Positions 35,990 to 44,696 of a DNA stretch of 62,426 nt are shown one piece after another. The stretch covers positions 1 to 62,426 of the forward strand of contig CAKASQ030000016.1 in the NCBI GenBank assembly GCA_916988195.3. The letters are read 5' to 3'. The DNA is from Oscillospiraceae bacterium. GTDB lineage: Bacteria > Bacillota > Clostridia > Oscillospirales > Oscillospiraceae. Numbering within the stretch: the first letter of the stretch is position 1; each line of letters begins with the position of its first letter. A program made the position numbers and the translations under genes. A model generated the notes under the pieces. That model was not told the origin of the DNA. It saw nothing but the letters and a program-made list of their open reading frames with translations, and searched no databases.

Positions 35990-36086
35990 TTTGTTTGCTA
36001 TGTAAAGGCCATGTGCCTGTTGAATGTGAACGCATTTCGGCGAGCCGCCTGCCGGTGAAGGACGGCAATTACGTTTGGAGGAAATT

Positions 36087-36323
36087 ATGACTGCTCTTCA
36101 CACTGTTCTGACCGTTATTCAGGTTATTCTCGCCGTCGCGCTCGTCGCGATCGTGACGCTCCAGTCCGGCAAAAGCGCCGGTCTGTCCTCTGCCATTGCC
36201 GGCAACGACAACAGCTTCATGGGCAAGAACAAGTCCAAGGCGCTCGACGCAAAGCTTGCCAGCGCAACCAAGTGGATCGGCGCTGCGTTCCTGATCCTGA
36301 CCTTCGTTCTGAACCTCTTCTAA
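36087..36323 (+). CDS. secG: Preprotein translocase subunit SecG
   Basis: 78 residues from ATG 36087, which follows GGAGGAAATT. Two membrane helices (about 3-23 and 58-76) flank the conserved loop VTLQSGKSAGLSSAIAG. SecG joins SecY and SecE in the membrane channel. An in-frame TTG at 36075 contains the ribosome site and is not the start. Monocistronic, with a terminator directly after. Confidence 0.93.
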   Translation: MTALHTVLTVIQVILAVALVAIVTLQSGKSAGLSSAIAGNDNSFMGKNKSKALDAKLASATKWIGAAFLILTFVLNLF

Positions 36324-36336
36324 TCTGAAAGCAAGC

Positions 36337-36368
36337 ATCCGCTCCGGGTTTTCCGGGGCGGATTTTTT
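36337..36368 (+). terminator. Intrinsic terminator of secG
   Basis: ATCCGCTCCGG pairs with CCGGGGCGGAT (one mismatch) around a TTTT loop, followed by a T run. The convergent spoIID gene ends inside its T run. Confidence 0.85.
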
Positions 36369-37389
36369 ATGCTTCATAGCGCCCTATTTCCGCGCCCTGG
36401 TAGTAATAGAGCAGAATTGACCGATACGAAAAGCCGATCCGCGCCATGCTTTCCGCGCCGTACTGGCTCATGCCCACCCGATGACCGAAGCCCTGCACAT
36501 CGAAAACAAACTGCCCGTCTTTCAGCGTGAGCGTGAACCGCGCGGAATTGAGGCCAAACAGCTGCCGGAGCTTCGTTCCGGAAAAGGCTATGCCTCCGAT
36601 GACGCAGGTCTCCACACTTCCGCCCTCCGTGTATGCCGTCTCCCCCACCCACGTCTCCGGGCTTCCAGTCAGATGCACATCCGGATTTTCAGCGCGCAGA
36701 ATCTCGGAAAATTCCGCGGGTGCGAAAATCTCTTGCGAAGAAAACCGGGGCGCGATTTCTTCGCCGGGACTCTCAACCGACTGCAAATACGGCACGTCCG
36801 TTCCCCATACCGCGACCGCCGCTTCCGTCGCGCCGCCGGAGCAGGAAAAATAGACCGCGTCGATGAGCTCGCCGCCAAATGTCAGAACCTCCCCCGCACT
36901 CTCCCGCACAAGCTTCTGCGCGCTCTGCCATACCGCAGTAAAATCATCGCCGTATTTCCGTTCCAAATCCCCCCGGCTTGTCCACGCCTGACAGCAGGAG
37001 AAGTCCGCGCACACGTCTGCCTGCGTATGCTTTGGGCTTTCGAGCTTCCGGCACGTAAACGTCCGGGCAGCAACCACCTGTGCCTTGCGCGCCTCCGGTG
37101 AAAAATCGACCGGCATTTCGCTCAGCAGAACCCCAGTCAGGTAGTCCTCCATGGAAAGCTCCAAAATCTCCTCCCCCGCGAGAAGCCGGACCGTCCGGTT
37201 GTCCAAGGCCTCCGCTGGGTCCAGATCGTCTGCCGCGCCGGAAACGCTCTGCGCCGCTTCGTTCTGCGCTGCATCCGTCTCGACCAGCAGCACAAGCCCG
37301 TCGTCCTCCGGTATCCACTGCTGCTCCATCCCCGGCAGAAGCCCGAAGGCCAGCGCCGCCAGCAGCGCGCACGCCGCAATTGTCTTCAT
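36367..37389 (-). CDS. spoIID: Stage II sporulation protein D-like peptidoglycan lytic transglycosylase
   Basis: 340 residues from ATG 37389 (GGAGGG site). A short membrane anchor (about 3-20) is followed by the SpoIID domain: LSMEDYLTGVLLSEMPVDFSPEA split as LSMEDYLTGVLLSEMP with the catalytic Glu, then KAQVVAARTF, YFSCSGGATE, and the C-terminal GFGHRVGMSQYGAESMA. The enzyme strips denuded glycan strands during engulfment. It marks the organism as a spore former. Two Cys near CADFSCCQAW are typical of clostridial members. Confidence 0.93.
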   Translation of the reverse strand: MKTIAACALLAALAFGLLPGMEQQWIPEDDGLVLLVETDAAQNEAAQSVSGAADDLDPAEALDNRTVRLLAGEEILELSMEDYLTGVLLSEMPVDFSPEARKAQVVAARTFTCRKLESPKHTQADVCADFSCCQAWTSRGDLERKYGDDFTAVWQSAQKLVRESAGEVLTFGGELIDAVYFSCSGGATEAAVAVWGTDVPYLQSVESPGEEIAPRFSSQEIFAPAEFSEILRAENPDVHLTGSPETWVGETAYTEGGSVETCVIGGIAFSGTKLRQLFGLNSARFTLTLKDGQFVFDVQGFGHRVGMSQYGAESMARIGFSYRSILLYYYQGAEIGRYEA

Positions 37390-37458
37390 GCGATCCCTCC
37401 TTTTGCTCCATCGTATGGCCGCACGGGCGCAAATATACCGCTTGACATAACGCCATAC

Positions 37459-37487
37459 TTGACACGCTTTTTGGAAAGCCGTATAAT
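37459..37487 (+). promoter_or_regulatory. Consensus promoter of the TPR/LRR gene
   Basis: TTGACA, a 17-bp spacer and TATAAT: a full match to the vegetative consensus, which suggests strong constitutive expression. 38 bases before the start. Confidence 0.85.
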
Positions 37488-37525
37488 ATGACAAACTGTT
37501 ACTTTGTCTGTCAGGAGCTTATGCG

Positions 37526-39205
37526 ATGAAATATATTCTGAAAATTTTCTTGATTGTGCTGCTCGTTGTGGCGATCATCGGCGCGGCATGCTGGTTCTTC
37601 CTTGTCCAGCGGCCGGATTTAACGATGAGTGTCTTTGCCCACTGGGGCGATTACTTCTACGACGTCGGACGCTATAACCGCGCGGTATCGCTCTACGAGA
37701 CGGCCTGCAAGCTCTCGCCGGAGAATGCGAACCTCCCTGTCCGGCTGGCGCAGGCGTATATCAACAGCGGCAACTACACGAAGGCCGAGTACACCCTCGT
37801 CAGCGCCATCACCAATAACCCCGAGTCCGTGCAGCTCTATGTTGCGCTTTCCAAAACGTATATCGAGCAGGACAAGATTCTGGACGCAGAGCAGATGCTG
37901 GACCGCATCACAAGCGCGGATGTAAAAGCGCAGATCGATGCGCTTCGCCCAAACGCGCCCGTGCTTTCGCCCGAAAGCGGATACTACAGCGAATACATTG
38001 ACGTCGCCGTCACGGCTACCGGCGGCACGGCCTATCTCGCCGTCAATCAGGACTACCCCTCCATCAAAACGGACGCGTATGAAGCGCCCGTTACCTTAGA
38101 GGCCGGAGACAGCAAGGTCGTTGTCGTCACGGTCGCGGAAAACGGCCTTGTGAGCGACGCCGTCTATGGCGGCTACACGATTGGAAGCGTCGTTGAAGAA
38201 GTGAAGCTCTCAGACAGCGCTTTGGACAGCTACGTGCGCGAGCTCCTTGGAAAATCCGCAGCGGATACGATCATGTCCGACGAACTCTGGGAGATTGAGG
38301 AGCTGACCCTTCCCGAGGGCGTGCAGGACATTTCCGACCTCACACGCTTTGCCGGCCTCACATCTCTTACCATTCAGAACGCAACAGGGCTTGATCTTTC
38401 GGTCCTCCCGCAGCTCACAACGCTCCAGTCGCTCGACCTTTCGGGCACGACGCTCCCGACTTCGACGCTGGACGCCATCGGTACGCTGCCGGAGCTCAAA
38501 AAGCTCGTGCTGCAAAGCTGCGCGGTCACGGCCATCAATCCCCTCGTCGGCCTGTCAAACCTCGAGTACCTTGACCTTACGAACAACTCTGTCTCGGACC
38601 TCACGGCCATCACGGCGCTCGAGCACCTGAAAGACCTGTATCTGACGAACAATCCCGTGAAATCGATCACGTATCTCAACAGCTGCCTGGAGCTCGAGCG
38701 GCTGCATATCGAAAACTGCGGCGTCTCGCGCCTGTCGAGCCTTGCCGGGAACACCTCTTTGCAGGAGCTCTATGCGTCCAATAACGAGATATCGGATATT
38801 TCGGTGCTCTCCGACTGCGTGAGCCTGTCCGTGCTTGACATTTCTGACAATCAGGTCAAGGACGTATCTGTCATCGCAAACCTACCGGAGCTGACGTATT
38901 TCCTCGCGAGCCACAACCAGATCGAGTCGCTGCCCGCATTCGATACGGCAAACTGCAAGCTCGTGCGCATCAACGTCAACAACAACCAGCTCACCGATCT
39001 CTCGCCGCTCAAGGGCCTGCCCGCCCTCAACTATATCTTCGCCGACTACAACCAGATTTCTGATATCTCGGGCCTCGAGGACTGCCCGCTGCTTACGCAG
39101 TTGAACCTCTTTGATAACCCAGTCAACGAAGCACAGGTCAAGGCTCTGCAGGAAATCGGCCGGATCGTGAACTACACGCCGGGCTATGTCAACGACGCGG
39201 CATAA
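37526..39205 (+). CDS. Membrane-anchored TPR / leucine-rich-repeat protein
   Basis: 559 residues. One N-terminal helix (about 6-26), then TPR-like helices (about 35-135: GRYNRAVSLYETACKLSPEN, GNYTKAEYTLVSAI). Next is a beta-sandwich segment (about 145-220) like the chitobiase C-terminal-type domain (APVLSPESGYYSEYIDVAV). A leucine-rich-repeat array of about 11 units follows (about 255-545) with the internalin-type pattern LxxLxxLxLxxNxISDISxL. The combination suggests a surface scaffold for protein contacts. No sorting signal, so it stays membrane-bound. Function unknown. Confidence 0.82.
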   Translation: MKYILKIFLIVLLVVAIIGAACWFFLVQRPDLTMSVFAHWGDYFYDVGRYNRAVSLYETACKLSPENANLPVRLAQAYINSGNYTKAEYTLVSAITNNPESVQLYVALSKTYIEQDKILDAEQMLDRITSADVKAQIDALRPNAPVLSPESGYYSEYIDVAVTATGGTAYLAVNQDYPSIKTDAYEAPVTLEAGDSKVVVVTVAENGLVSDAVYGGYTIGSVVEEVKLSDSALDSYVRELLGKSAADTIMSDELWEIEELTLPEGVQDISDLTRFAGLTSLTIQNATGLDLSVLPQLTTLQSLDLSGTTLPTSTLDAIGTLPELKKLVLQSCAVTAINPLVGLSNLEYLDLTNNSVSDLTAITALEHLKDLYLTNNPVKSITYLNSCLELERLHIENCGVSRLSSLAGNTSLQELYASNNEISDISVLSDCVSLSVLDISDNQVKDVSVIANLPELTYFLASHNQIESLPAFDTANCKLVRINVNNNQLTDLSPLKGLPALNYIFADYNQISDISGLEDCPLLTQLNLFDNPVNEAQVKALQEIGRIVNYTPGYVNDAA

Positions 39206-39221
39206 TTCAAAACCACAACCG

Positions 39222-39250
39222 CCTGCCTCCCACCTAGGAGGCAGGTTTTT
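39222..39250 (+). terminator. Intrinsic terminator after the TPR/LRR gene
   Basis: CCTGCCTCC pairs perfectly with GGAGGCAGG around a six-base loop, followed by five T. Confidence 0.9.
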
Positions 39251-39260
39251 CTTTGTTGAA

Positions 39261-39282
39261 GCTTTTCTTAAGCTTTGCTTAA
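39261..39282 (+). promoter_or_regulatory. Tandem 11-bp direct repeat, possible response-regulator box
   Basis: GCTTTTCTTAA is followed at once by GCTTTGCTTAA, 10 of 11 bases equal, one helical turn apart. Such a pair is typical of OmpR/PhoB-type regulator sites. A TATGAT at 39310-39315 is the likely -10 of the lipoprotein gene; no good -35 is seen, which fits an activated promoter. Confidence 0.45.
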
Positions 39283-39350
39283 AAACGCAGATAAGTCCTG
39301 AAAGTCTGCTATGATGCTCCCGGACAAAAACTTGAAAAGGAGCATGAAAC

Positions 39351-41726
39351 ATGAAACGGATCGTATCGCTCGCGCTTATGCTGGCGCTTCTCACGGCGCT
39401 TTTCACCGGCTGCAAGAAGCAAGGCACGGCAAGCGAGACAAAACAAAGTGACACAACAGAGCCCACCGCCGCCTCTGCGCAGGCGGTCGCCTACAAAGCG
39501 GTCTCAAATCCCCTGCCCAAGCCGCTTGACACCGTGCAGGCCGCCGTCTTTACAGACAGCGCGCTCTTCCTCGCCGCCATGACGCAGAGCGAAGAAACCA
39601 CGCAGGACGTTGACGAAACGACCGGCAAAATTTACGGCTACTACAAATACGAGTCCACACTCTACCGCGAGGACCTTGTGACCGGCCAGATCGCCATTCT
39701 GGAATTCCCGTCTGAGGGCTTCGGCCGGCCGCAGGTGAACGCATTGGTGACGGCCGCAGACGGCTCTGTCTGGGCGCTTTGCCAGACATCAGAATCGGAC
39801 GCTGAGGACGCGGCGTATGTCTGGTTCCTCGTCCGCTTTGCCTCTGACGGAGCCTATCTGGAAACGGTCCGACTCGATTTTTCCGGCTCGCAGCTCGAGC
39901 AATCGCAGGTCTATCTGAACCGCCTCGTGCTGGATGGCGCAGGAAATTTCGTCTGCGCGGACTATTCCGACACTGTCTACATTTTTGGCAAAACCGGCGC
40001 GCTGATCAAAGCGCTCGATCAGGACGGCAAGTACGGTAACCTCGTCACCCTTTCCGATCAGGCCGGCATTTTGTTCTACGCCGACGCGGGCGGCATGTGC
40101 TTCCGGCCGATCGACGCGGAAAGCCTTTCATGGGGTGAAGATGTTGTGATTCCCATCTACACGTGGGACATCTTTCCGGACGCAGGCGGGAACACCTTTT
40201 ATTACTTTAGCGACGGCTCCATTTACCGCTACGACTTAGTCACCCGGCAGGCCGAAAAAGTTCTGGATCTTCTTGACTGCGACTTGGACGCGACGGACCT
40301 GACAAGCCTGTATGCGGAAGAAGATGGAGCATTCCGCGTGCTTCTTGGCACGCAGGGCAGCGGCGTAGATAACACCTATGAACTCTATGACTTGCAGCCC
40401 ATTGACCCCTCGATGCTTCCGGAAAAGACGGTTCTGACGCTTGCAACGCTGTCTCTGAGCCAGTCGCTTCGCCAGCAGGTCGCAAAATTCAACCGCGAAA
40501 ACGACCGTTACCGCATTGAGGTGCAGGACTATTCCGAGTACAACGAGATCATCGCGAGCCCCGGCTCATATACGGAAGACAGCTCATCCGCGCTTCTGAA
40601 GCTCAACACGGAGCTTCTGTCCGGCAATCTTCCCGACCTCATCGACGTCTCCGGCGGAGAGCTTCCCGTGGCGCAGTACGCGGTCAAGGGCTTTCTGGAG
40701 GATCTGCTGCCTTACTTAAACGCAGACAGCGCGGTATCTCCGGATAAGCTTATGGAAAGCGTCCTGAACGCGGTCAAAACAGACGGCAAGCTCTATCAGC
40801 TTCCGACGAGCTTTCAGGTTGTGAGCGCGGCGGGTAAGCGCGAAATTGTCGGGGGCTACGAGTCTTGGACGACGGACGAGGTAGAAGACGCGCTGAAAAA
40901 GCTCCCGGAGGGCGCGACGGTGTTCAACGTCGACTATACGAAATCTCACGTACTCTACCTCTGTGCGTCGAGCGCCATGAACCGCTTTGTCGACTGGCAG
41001 GCCGGCACGTGCAGCTTTGACTCCGACGAATTTAGGTCGATTCTTTCCTTTGCGAACACCTTCCCCGATGAATTTGACACCACGAATTTTGACTTTGACG
41101 AGTACCAAAGCGACTACCGCCGCGTGGGGCAGGGCCAGCAGCTGCTCGCCAATATCGCTTTCGCCAGCTTTGATGATATCTACTACCAGTTTGCCGCCAT
41201 GGACAACGATGTGTGCTTCGTGGGCTATCCGGGCGCGTCAGACGGACTTGGCTCCGGCTTCGTGCCGCTGGGCTCGATCTGCATGACGACCGCCTGCAAA
41301 GACAAGGATGGCGCGTGGGGCTTCATCCGCTCGCTTCTGTCGATGGACGCACAGATGCAGTCGCCAGCCTTCCCGATGCTGAAATCGGCCTTTGAGCAGC
41401 AGGCGCAAGCCGCCATGCAGCAGGACTACGTCACGGACGAAGATGGAAATCCCATTCTTGACGCAAGCGGCAATCCCATCCCGGTTGTCCTCTACACCAT
41501 TGGATTCTTCAGCGAGACTGTCGACGTTTACGCCGTCACGTCCGAGCAGTACCAGGCCGTGTGTGATCTGATCAATCAGACGAAGAGCGTCTTTACGTTC
41601 GACGAAAACATCATGAACATCCTGACCGAGGAAGCGGCCGCCTACTTTGCGGGCGCAAAAACGCTCGACGAAACGGCCGCCATGATCCAGAATCGTGTGT
41701 CACTCTACATCGCCGAGCAGAAATAA
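39351..41726 (+). CDS. Large lipoprotein: N-terminal propeller-like region plus solute-binding domain
   Basis: 791 residues. A lipobox (LFTGC, Cys about 21) follows a signal peptide. Residues about 45-350 show repeated strands with Asp/Gly turns (AADGSVWALC, LDGAGNFVCA, DGSIYRYD) like a beta-propeller. From about 363 a family 1 extracellular solute-binding domain begins (KTVLTLATLSLSQSLRQQV), with LPDLIDVSGG and LEDLLPYL, and late YKSDYRR-type segments. This fusion is nearly twice the size of ordinary binding proteins. No ABC permease lies beside it, so it may work alone or with a distant transporter. The propeller call is inference from strand spacing. Confidence 0.75.
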   Translation: MKRIVSLALMLALLTALFTGCKKQGTASETKQSDTTEPTAASAQAVAYKAVSNPLPKPLDTVQAAVFTDSALFLAAMTQSEETTQDVDETTGKIYGYYKYESTLYREDLVTGQIAILEFPSEGFGRPQVNALVTAADGSVWALCQTSESDAEDAAYVWFLVRFASDGAYLETVRLDFSGSQLEQSQVYLNRLVLDGAGNFVCADYSDTVYIFGKTGALIKALDQDGKYGNLVTLSDQAGILFYADAGGMCFRPIDAESLSWGEDVVIPIYTWDIFPDAGGNTFYYFSDGSIYRYDLVTRQAEKVLDLLDCDLDATDLTSLYAEEDGAFRVLLGTQGSGVDNTYELYDLQPIDPSMLPEKTVLTLATLSLSQSLRQQVAKFNRENDRYRIEVQDYSEYNEIIASPGSYTEDSSSALLKLNTELLSGNLPDLIDVSGGELPVAQYAVKGFLEDLLPYLNADSAVSPDKLMESVLNAVKTDGKLYQLPTSFQVVSAAGKREIVGGYESWTTDEVEDALKKLPEGATVFNVDYTKSHVLYLCASSAMNRFVDWQAGTCSFDSDEFRSILSFANTFPDEFDTTNFDFDEYQSDYRRVGQGQQLLANIAFASFDDIYYQFAAMDNDVCFVGYPGASDGLGSGFVPLGSICMTTACKDKDGAWGFIRSLLSMDAQMQSPAFPMLKSAFEQQAQAAMQQDYVTDEDGNPILDASGNPIPVVLYTIGFFSETVDVYAVTSEQYQAVCDLINQTKSVFTFDENIMNILTEEAAAYFAGAKTLDETAAMIQNRVSLYIAEQK

Positions 41727-41729
41727 CCA

Positions 41730-41766
41730 AAGGGAGTCCGTTTTTTCGGACTCCCTTCTTTTTTGT
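41730..41766 (+). terminator. Intrinsic terminator after the lipoprotein gene
   Basis: AAGGGAGTCCG and CGGACTCCCTT form a perfect 11-bp stem around six T, followed by a long T run. It also closes the convergent side toward the coat gene. Confidence 0.93.
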
Positions 41767-41776
41767 TTTATTCCCG

Positions 41777-41984
41777 TTACGAGATCAGCGCGGGGTTCAT
41801 GTAGTAGACGTTCTTTTCGTCGAGCTTTTCGCGCAGCAGCTGCACGGCCTCACCGAAGCGCTGGAAATGCACGATCTCGCGTTCGCGCAGGAACCGGATG
41901 ACATCGTTCACATCCGCATCGTCACTGAGCCGGAGAATGTTGTCGTACGTCACGCGCGCCTTCTGCTCTGCTGCAACTGTGAAA
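41777..41984 (-). pseudogene. 3' part of a CotJC-like spore-coat / manganese catalase gene, cut by an element
   Basis: Reading from about 41976 to TAA at 41777, the frame gives VAAEQKARVTYDNILRL, then FLREREIVHFQRFGEA and ends YYMNPALIS. These are the C-terminal blocks of CotJC-type proteins. Upstream the match stops and about 40 bases later the serine recombinase gene ends. The 5' part (about 120 residues) is not in the window, as expected if an integrated element separates the halves. Confidence 0.8.
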
Positions 41985-42018
41985 ACACAACATTTTGTAT
42001 CTATATTTGCGGAAAATG

Positions 42019-43578
42019 TCAGAAATTCCAGTGAATTTCGACAGGAACTTGACGTGTTTCTTTGTTTCTGCGTCCAACCGTAATATAGTCGATCAGGACA
42101 TCCACCATCTCACGGTTCAAATGCTCCAGATTCATGTACTGTGCGATCAGATCCTTGCGATGGTCTTCTGATTGCATCTGTTCTTCCAGCCGTTCAATTC
42201 TGCCTTCGCCTTCCGCAATCAGACGTTTCATTCGTTCCCGTTCTTCAGTGAACCCTTTTGACAGCTCAACAAAATCTTCTGCCGATATGAGTCCTTTGAC
42301 CTTATCTACATAAAGCTGCCGGATACCCTCGGAATCTTCTTCGATTTTTTTCCTGTATGCTGCCAGCTCTGCAAGAAGCCGTTCTTTCCTGCCGTGCAGA
42401 TTATCTTCCAACTCAAGGTTCTGTTCCAGTGCATCCTGATCCAGATATTCAGCCGACAAACGTTTCAATTCATTCAATACGATTTGTTCCAGCTCCGCAA
42501 CAGGTACAAACGCACCCTCGCAGGAATCTGCGGAAACATGGCGGTTTGCACATTGCAAATAGTGTTTGCCGCGATTCTTAGAAGAACGCATGATATAACC
42601 GCAGCTTGCACAGCGTACTTTCTGCGCAAAAATACCAACATTCCCCGTATCAAAAGGTTTCGCTCTCTCAGCGACCAAATCCTGCACCCTGTTCCAGAGT
42701 TCTCTGTCAATAATTGCTTCATGCGTTCCCTCGACGCGATACCATGTGTCCTTGGGGCGCGGCTTATTCTGCTTGGTCTTATAGGAGACACTTCCGTATT
42801 TCCCTTGTACCATATTTCCAATATAGATTTCATTGACGAGCATATCGGAGATCGCAAAATAGCGCCATAGTGTGCTGTTCTTTGTTTTTGGCTGCTTATA
42901 ACGAAGTCCATGCTGGCGCTTGTACTCGGTCGGATTTGGGACTCCCCTATCGTTCAGTATTCGGGCAATCGCGGTCTTGCCGTATCCTTGCGCGAATAAT
43001 GTGAAAACCTCTCTGACAACCGCTGCGGCCTCCTCGTCGATAATCAGATGCCCCTTTTGTTCCGGGTCTTTTTTGTATCCGTAAAGGGCAAATGCGCCGA
43101 TGTGAAACCCGTTTACGCGCCGGTTGGTCAGGACGCTTCGGATGTTATCCGACATATCCTCAAGATACCATTCGTTGACAAGCCCGTTGATCTGCCGGGA
43201 TTTTTTGTTGCCCTTATTCGCGGTGTCGGCATTGTCAACAACACCGATAAAACGGATGCCCCAAATCGGGAACAGGCCGTGAATATACTTCTCTACCAGC
43301 TCCAATTCGCGTGTAAAACGAGACTGTGTTTTGCAAAGAACAATGTCAAACTTTCGCTTTTCTGCGTCGGCAAGCAGCCGGTTAAACTCCGGCCGTCTGC
43401 GATCAGAGCCCGTGTAATCATCATCGCTGTAAATGTCGTATAGCTCCCACCCCTGTTCTACTGCATACTGAACCAGCATTGTTTTCTGGTTCTGAATACT
43501 GTTGCTGTCATCTGTTTCAAATTGCTTGTTCCGATCTTCTTCGGATAAGCGGCAATAAATCGCTGCTTTCATGTCCAT
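42019..43578 (-). CDS. Large serine recombinase (TnpX/TndX-like integrase)
   Basis: 519 residues. The N-terminal resolvase domain has AAIYCRLSEEDR with the catalytic Ser, DDYTGSDRRRPEFNRLL and CKTQSRFTRELELVE with the second Arg site. The recombinase domain (about 165-275) has GYKKDPEQKGHLIID and KTAIARILNDRGVPNP. A zinc-ribbon (CASCGYIM, LQCANRH, SCEGAFV) is followed by a coiled coil (about 390-470). Such enzymes move conjugative or mobilisable elements by a two-base crossover without a cofactor. It lies at the left edge, with its stop facing the broken coat gene. Confidence 0.95.
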   Translation of the reverse strand: MDMKAAIYCRLSEEDRNKQFETDDSNSIQNQKTMLVQYAVEQGWELYDIYSDDDYTGSDRRRPEFNRLLADAEKRKFDIVLCKTQSRFTRELELVEKYIHGLFPIWGIRFIGVVDNADTANKGNKKSRQINGLVNEWYLEDMSDNIRSVLTNRRVNGFHIGAFALYGYKKDPEQKGHLIIDEEAAAVVREVFTLFAQGYGKTAIARILNDRGVPNPTEYKRQHGLRYKQPKTKNSTLWRYFAISDMLVNEIYIGNMVQGKYGSVSYKTKQNKPRPKDTWYRVEGTHEAIIDRELWNRVQDLVAERAKPFDTGNVGIFAQKVRCASCGYIMRSSKNRGKHYLQCANRHVSADSCEGAFVPVAELEQIVLNELKRLSAEYLDQDALEQNLELEDNLHGRKERLLAELAAYRKKIEEDSEGIRQLYVDKVKGLISAEDFVELSKGFTEERERMKRLIAEGEGRIERLEEQMQSEDHRKDLIAQYMNLEHLNREMVDVLIDYITVGRRNKETRQVPVEIHWNF

Positions 43579-43620
43579 ATCTCCTTTAAGATAGGAACAA
43601 GCTGCTCCAGTAATAGTATA

Positions 43621-43791
43621 TCACATGACAAGGTTTTTGTCATTTTTTGCACCAAAATCGCTGTTTTTATTTCTTTCTGTTTGATTGATAAGCGTGATCC
43701 ACGCCCGTGTGTAGCTTTCCGTGTTTGTCACGAACCGTCCATCTTTGAAGATACTCTGGCAAGCAGGATGCTGCCCCGGATTCTGTTCCAT
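43621..43791 (-). CDS. Small mobile-element protein, 56 residues
   Basis: ATG 43791 follows AGGAG with an eight-base gap; stop TGA at 43621. The peptide has FKDGRFVTNTESYTRAW followed by ITLINQTERNK. It lies 42 bases before the recombinase start, probably in the same transcript. Similar short ORFs sit next to TnpX-type recombinases in clostridial elements, but I cannot name the family. No membrane segment. Confidence 0.6.
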   Translation of the reverse strand: MEQNPGQHPACQSIFKDGRFVTNTESYTRAWITLINQTERNKNSDFGAKNDKNLVM

Positions 43792-43883
43792 TTTAGAATC
43801 TCCTTTTATACAGATTCAGCTTATTCTTTGCAGAGTGCGCACCCTATTTTATGCAGCAGGAATCAGCTTTTGCTTGTACTGTG

Positions 43884-44291
43884 TCAAGAGTGTTTCTGCT
43901 TTTGCTCTAGGTATTCACTGAACGCTGAAGAAATCAAGCCCGCACGTTGTTCACGAATACTGTGCAGTACCACACCATGCGTTTTCATCTCCAGCAATAT
44001 ACCACATTGATTTTCGTAGTCATGATTCAGCCGTGAGAGATCATAGACAATTACATCACCGACTTGATCTGTACGGATAGCTTCAAGCAGCTTCTGATAT
44101 GCGGGTCGGTCTGTTTTCAAGCCGGTGCAGCCACAGTCACTAAATACTTGTAAATTCGTAAGTCCACATTCTTTAGCATAATAAACAAGCCGTTTTTTCT
44201 GGTTTTGCGCGTAGAACGCGGACATAGCACTATGTTGTCCACTGTCCACTCGGCAATAAAGCGCCGTTATTTTACGAGGATGCCAATTCAT
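43884..44291 (-). CDS. Short serine-recombinase catalytic-domain protein
   Basis: 135 residues. It has TALYCRVDSGQ, FSDCGCTGLKTDRPAYQKLL, and VIVYDLSRLNHDYENQ, the resolvase catalytic-domain blocks. No recombinase or zinc-ribbon domain follows. The first motif reads R-V-D-S instead of the usual R-V-S-T, shifting or losing the nucleophile Ser. It may be a decayed or regulatory paralogue of the neighbour at 42019. A hairpin (44325-44351) precedes it. Confidence 0.72.
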   Translation of the reverse strand: MNWHPRKITALYCRVDSGQHSAMSAFYAQNQKKRLVYYAKECGLTNLQVFSDCGCTGLKTDRPAYQKLLEAIRTDQVGDVIVYDLSRLNHDYENQCGILLEMKTHGVVLHSIREQRAGLISSAFSEYLEQKQKHS

Positions 44292-44324
44292 AACTTTCTC
44301 TTTCTCCCTTTTGAAAATGCTATA

Positions 44325-44351
44325 AAATGCGTCTCACGGTGGGACGCATTT
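44325..44351. repeat. Near-perfect 27-base palindrome upstream of the short resolvase gene
   Basis: AAATGCGTCTCAC and GTGGGACGCATTT pair with one G-U around a single base. The inner part CGTCTCACGGTG is shared with the 37-base palindrome at 44901-44937. In transcript sense it ends 34 bases before the ATG at 44291. Confidence 0.8.
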
Positions 44352-44696
44352 CGTCAAAACTCGCACGGAACATTCTGCGTAAATCTGTAAGAACTTTTAT
44401 CATTTTTTCAAAGGCTTCGCAGACGGCAGCTGGCAAGGCTGCTCCATAGGCTGTTACCTCCCTCCATGCTGATGGCGGGGCGTTCCATTCTGTGACGTAT
44501 GGCTAACGCAAGTATCATTATCCTTTGTATGTGGTCGTCGCCTATAAGCCTGCCACGGCTTGTCCGCAATGCTGGCGTTTGTCGCTCCGCTCCGGAATCG
44601 GTTCACCCCCCTGTTCCGTCGCATCCCCGCGCGCCCATTACCGGCTCGCACATACAAAACGTATCTGTTGACCCTATTCAGTTGTAAATCAGACTT
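44352..44696. other. GC-rich stretch without supported gene
   Basis: Short reading frames exist on both strands but none has a ribosome site or a recognisable protein. It may hold transfer or regulatory sites of the element; I see no clear one. Confidence 0.4.

Noticed and set aside
44454-44687. Overlapping short ORFs on both strands (67 and 62 codons)
   Set aside because: No ribosome site, no homology that I can see, and composition typical of GC-rich non-coding DNA.
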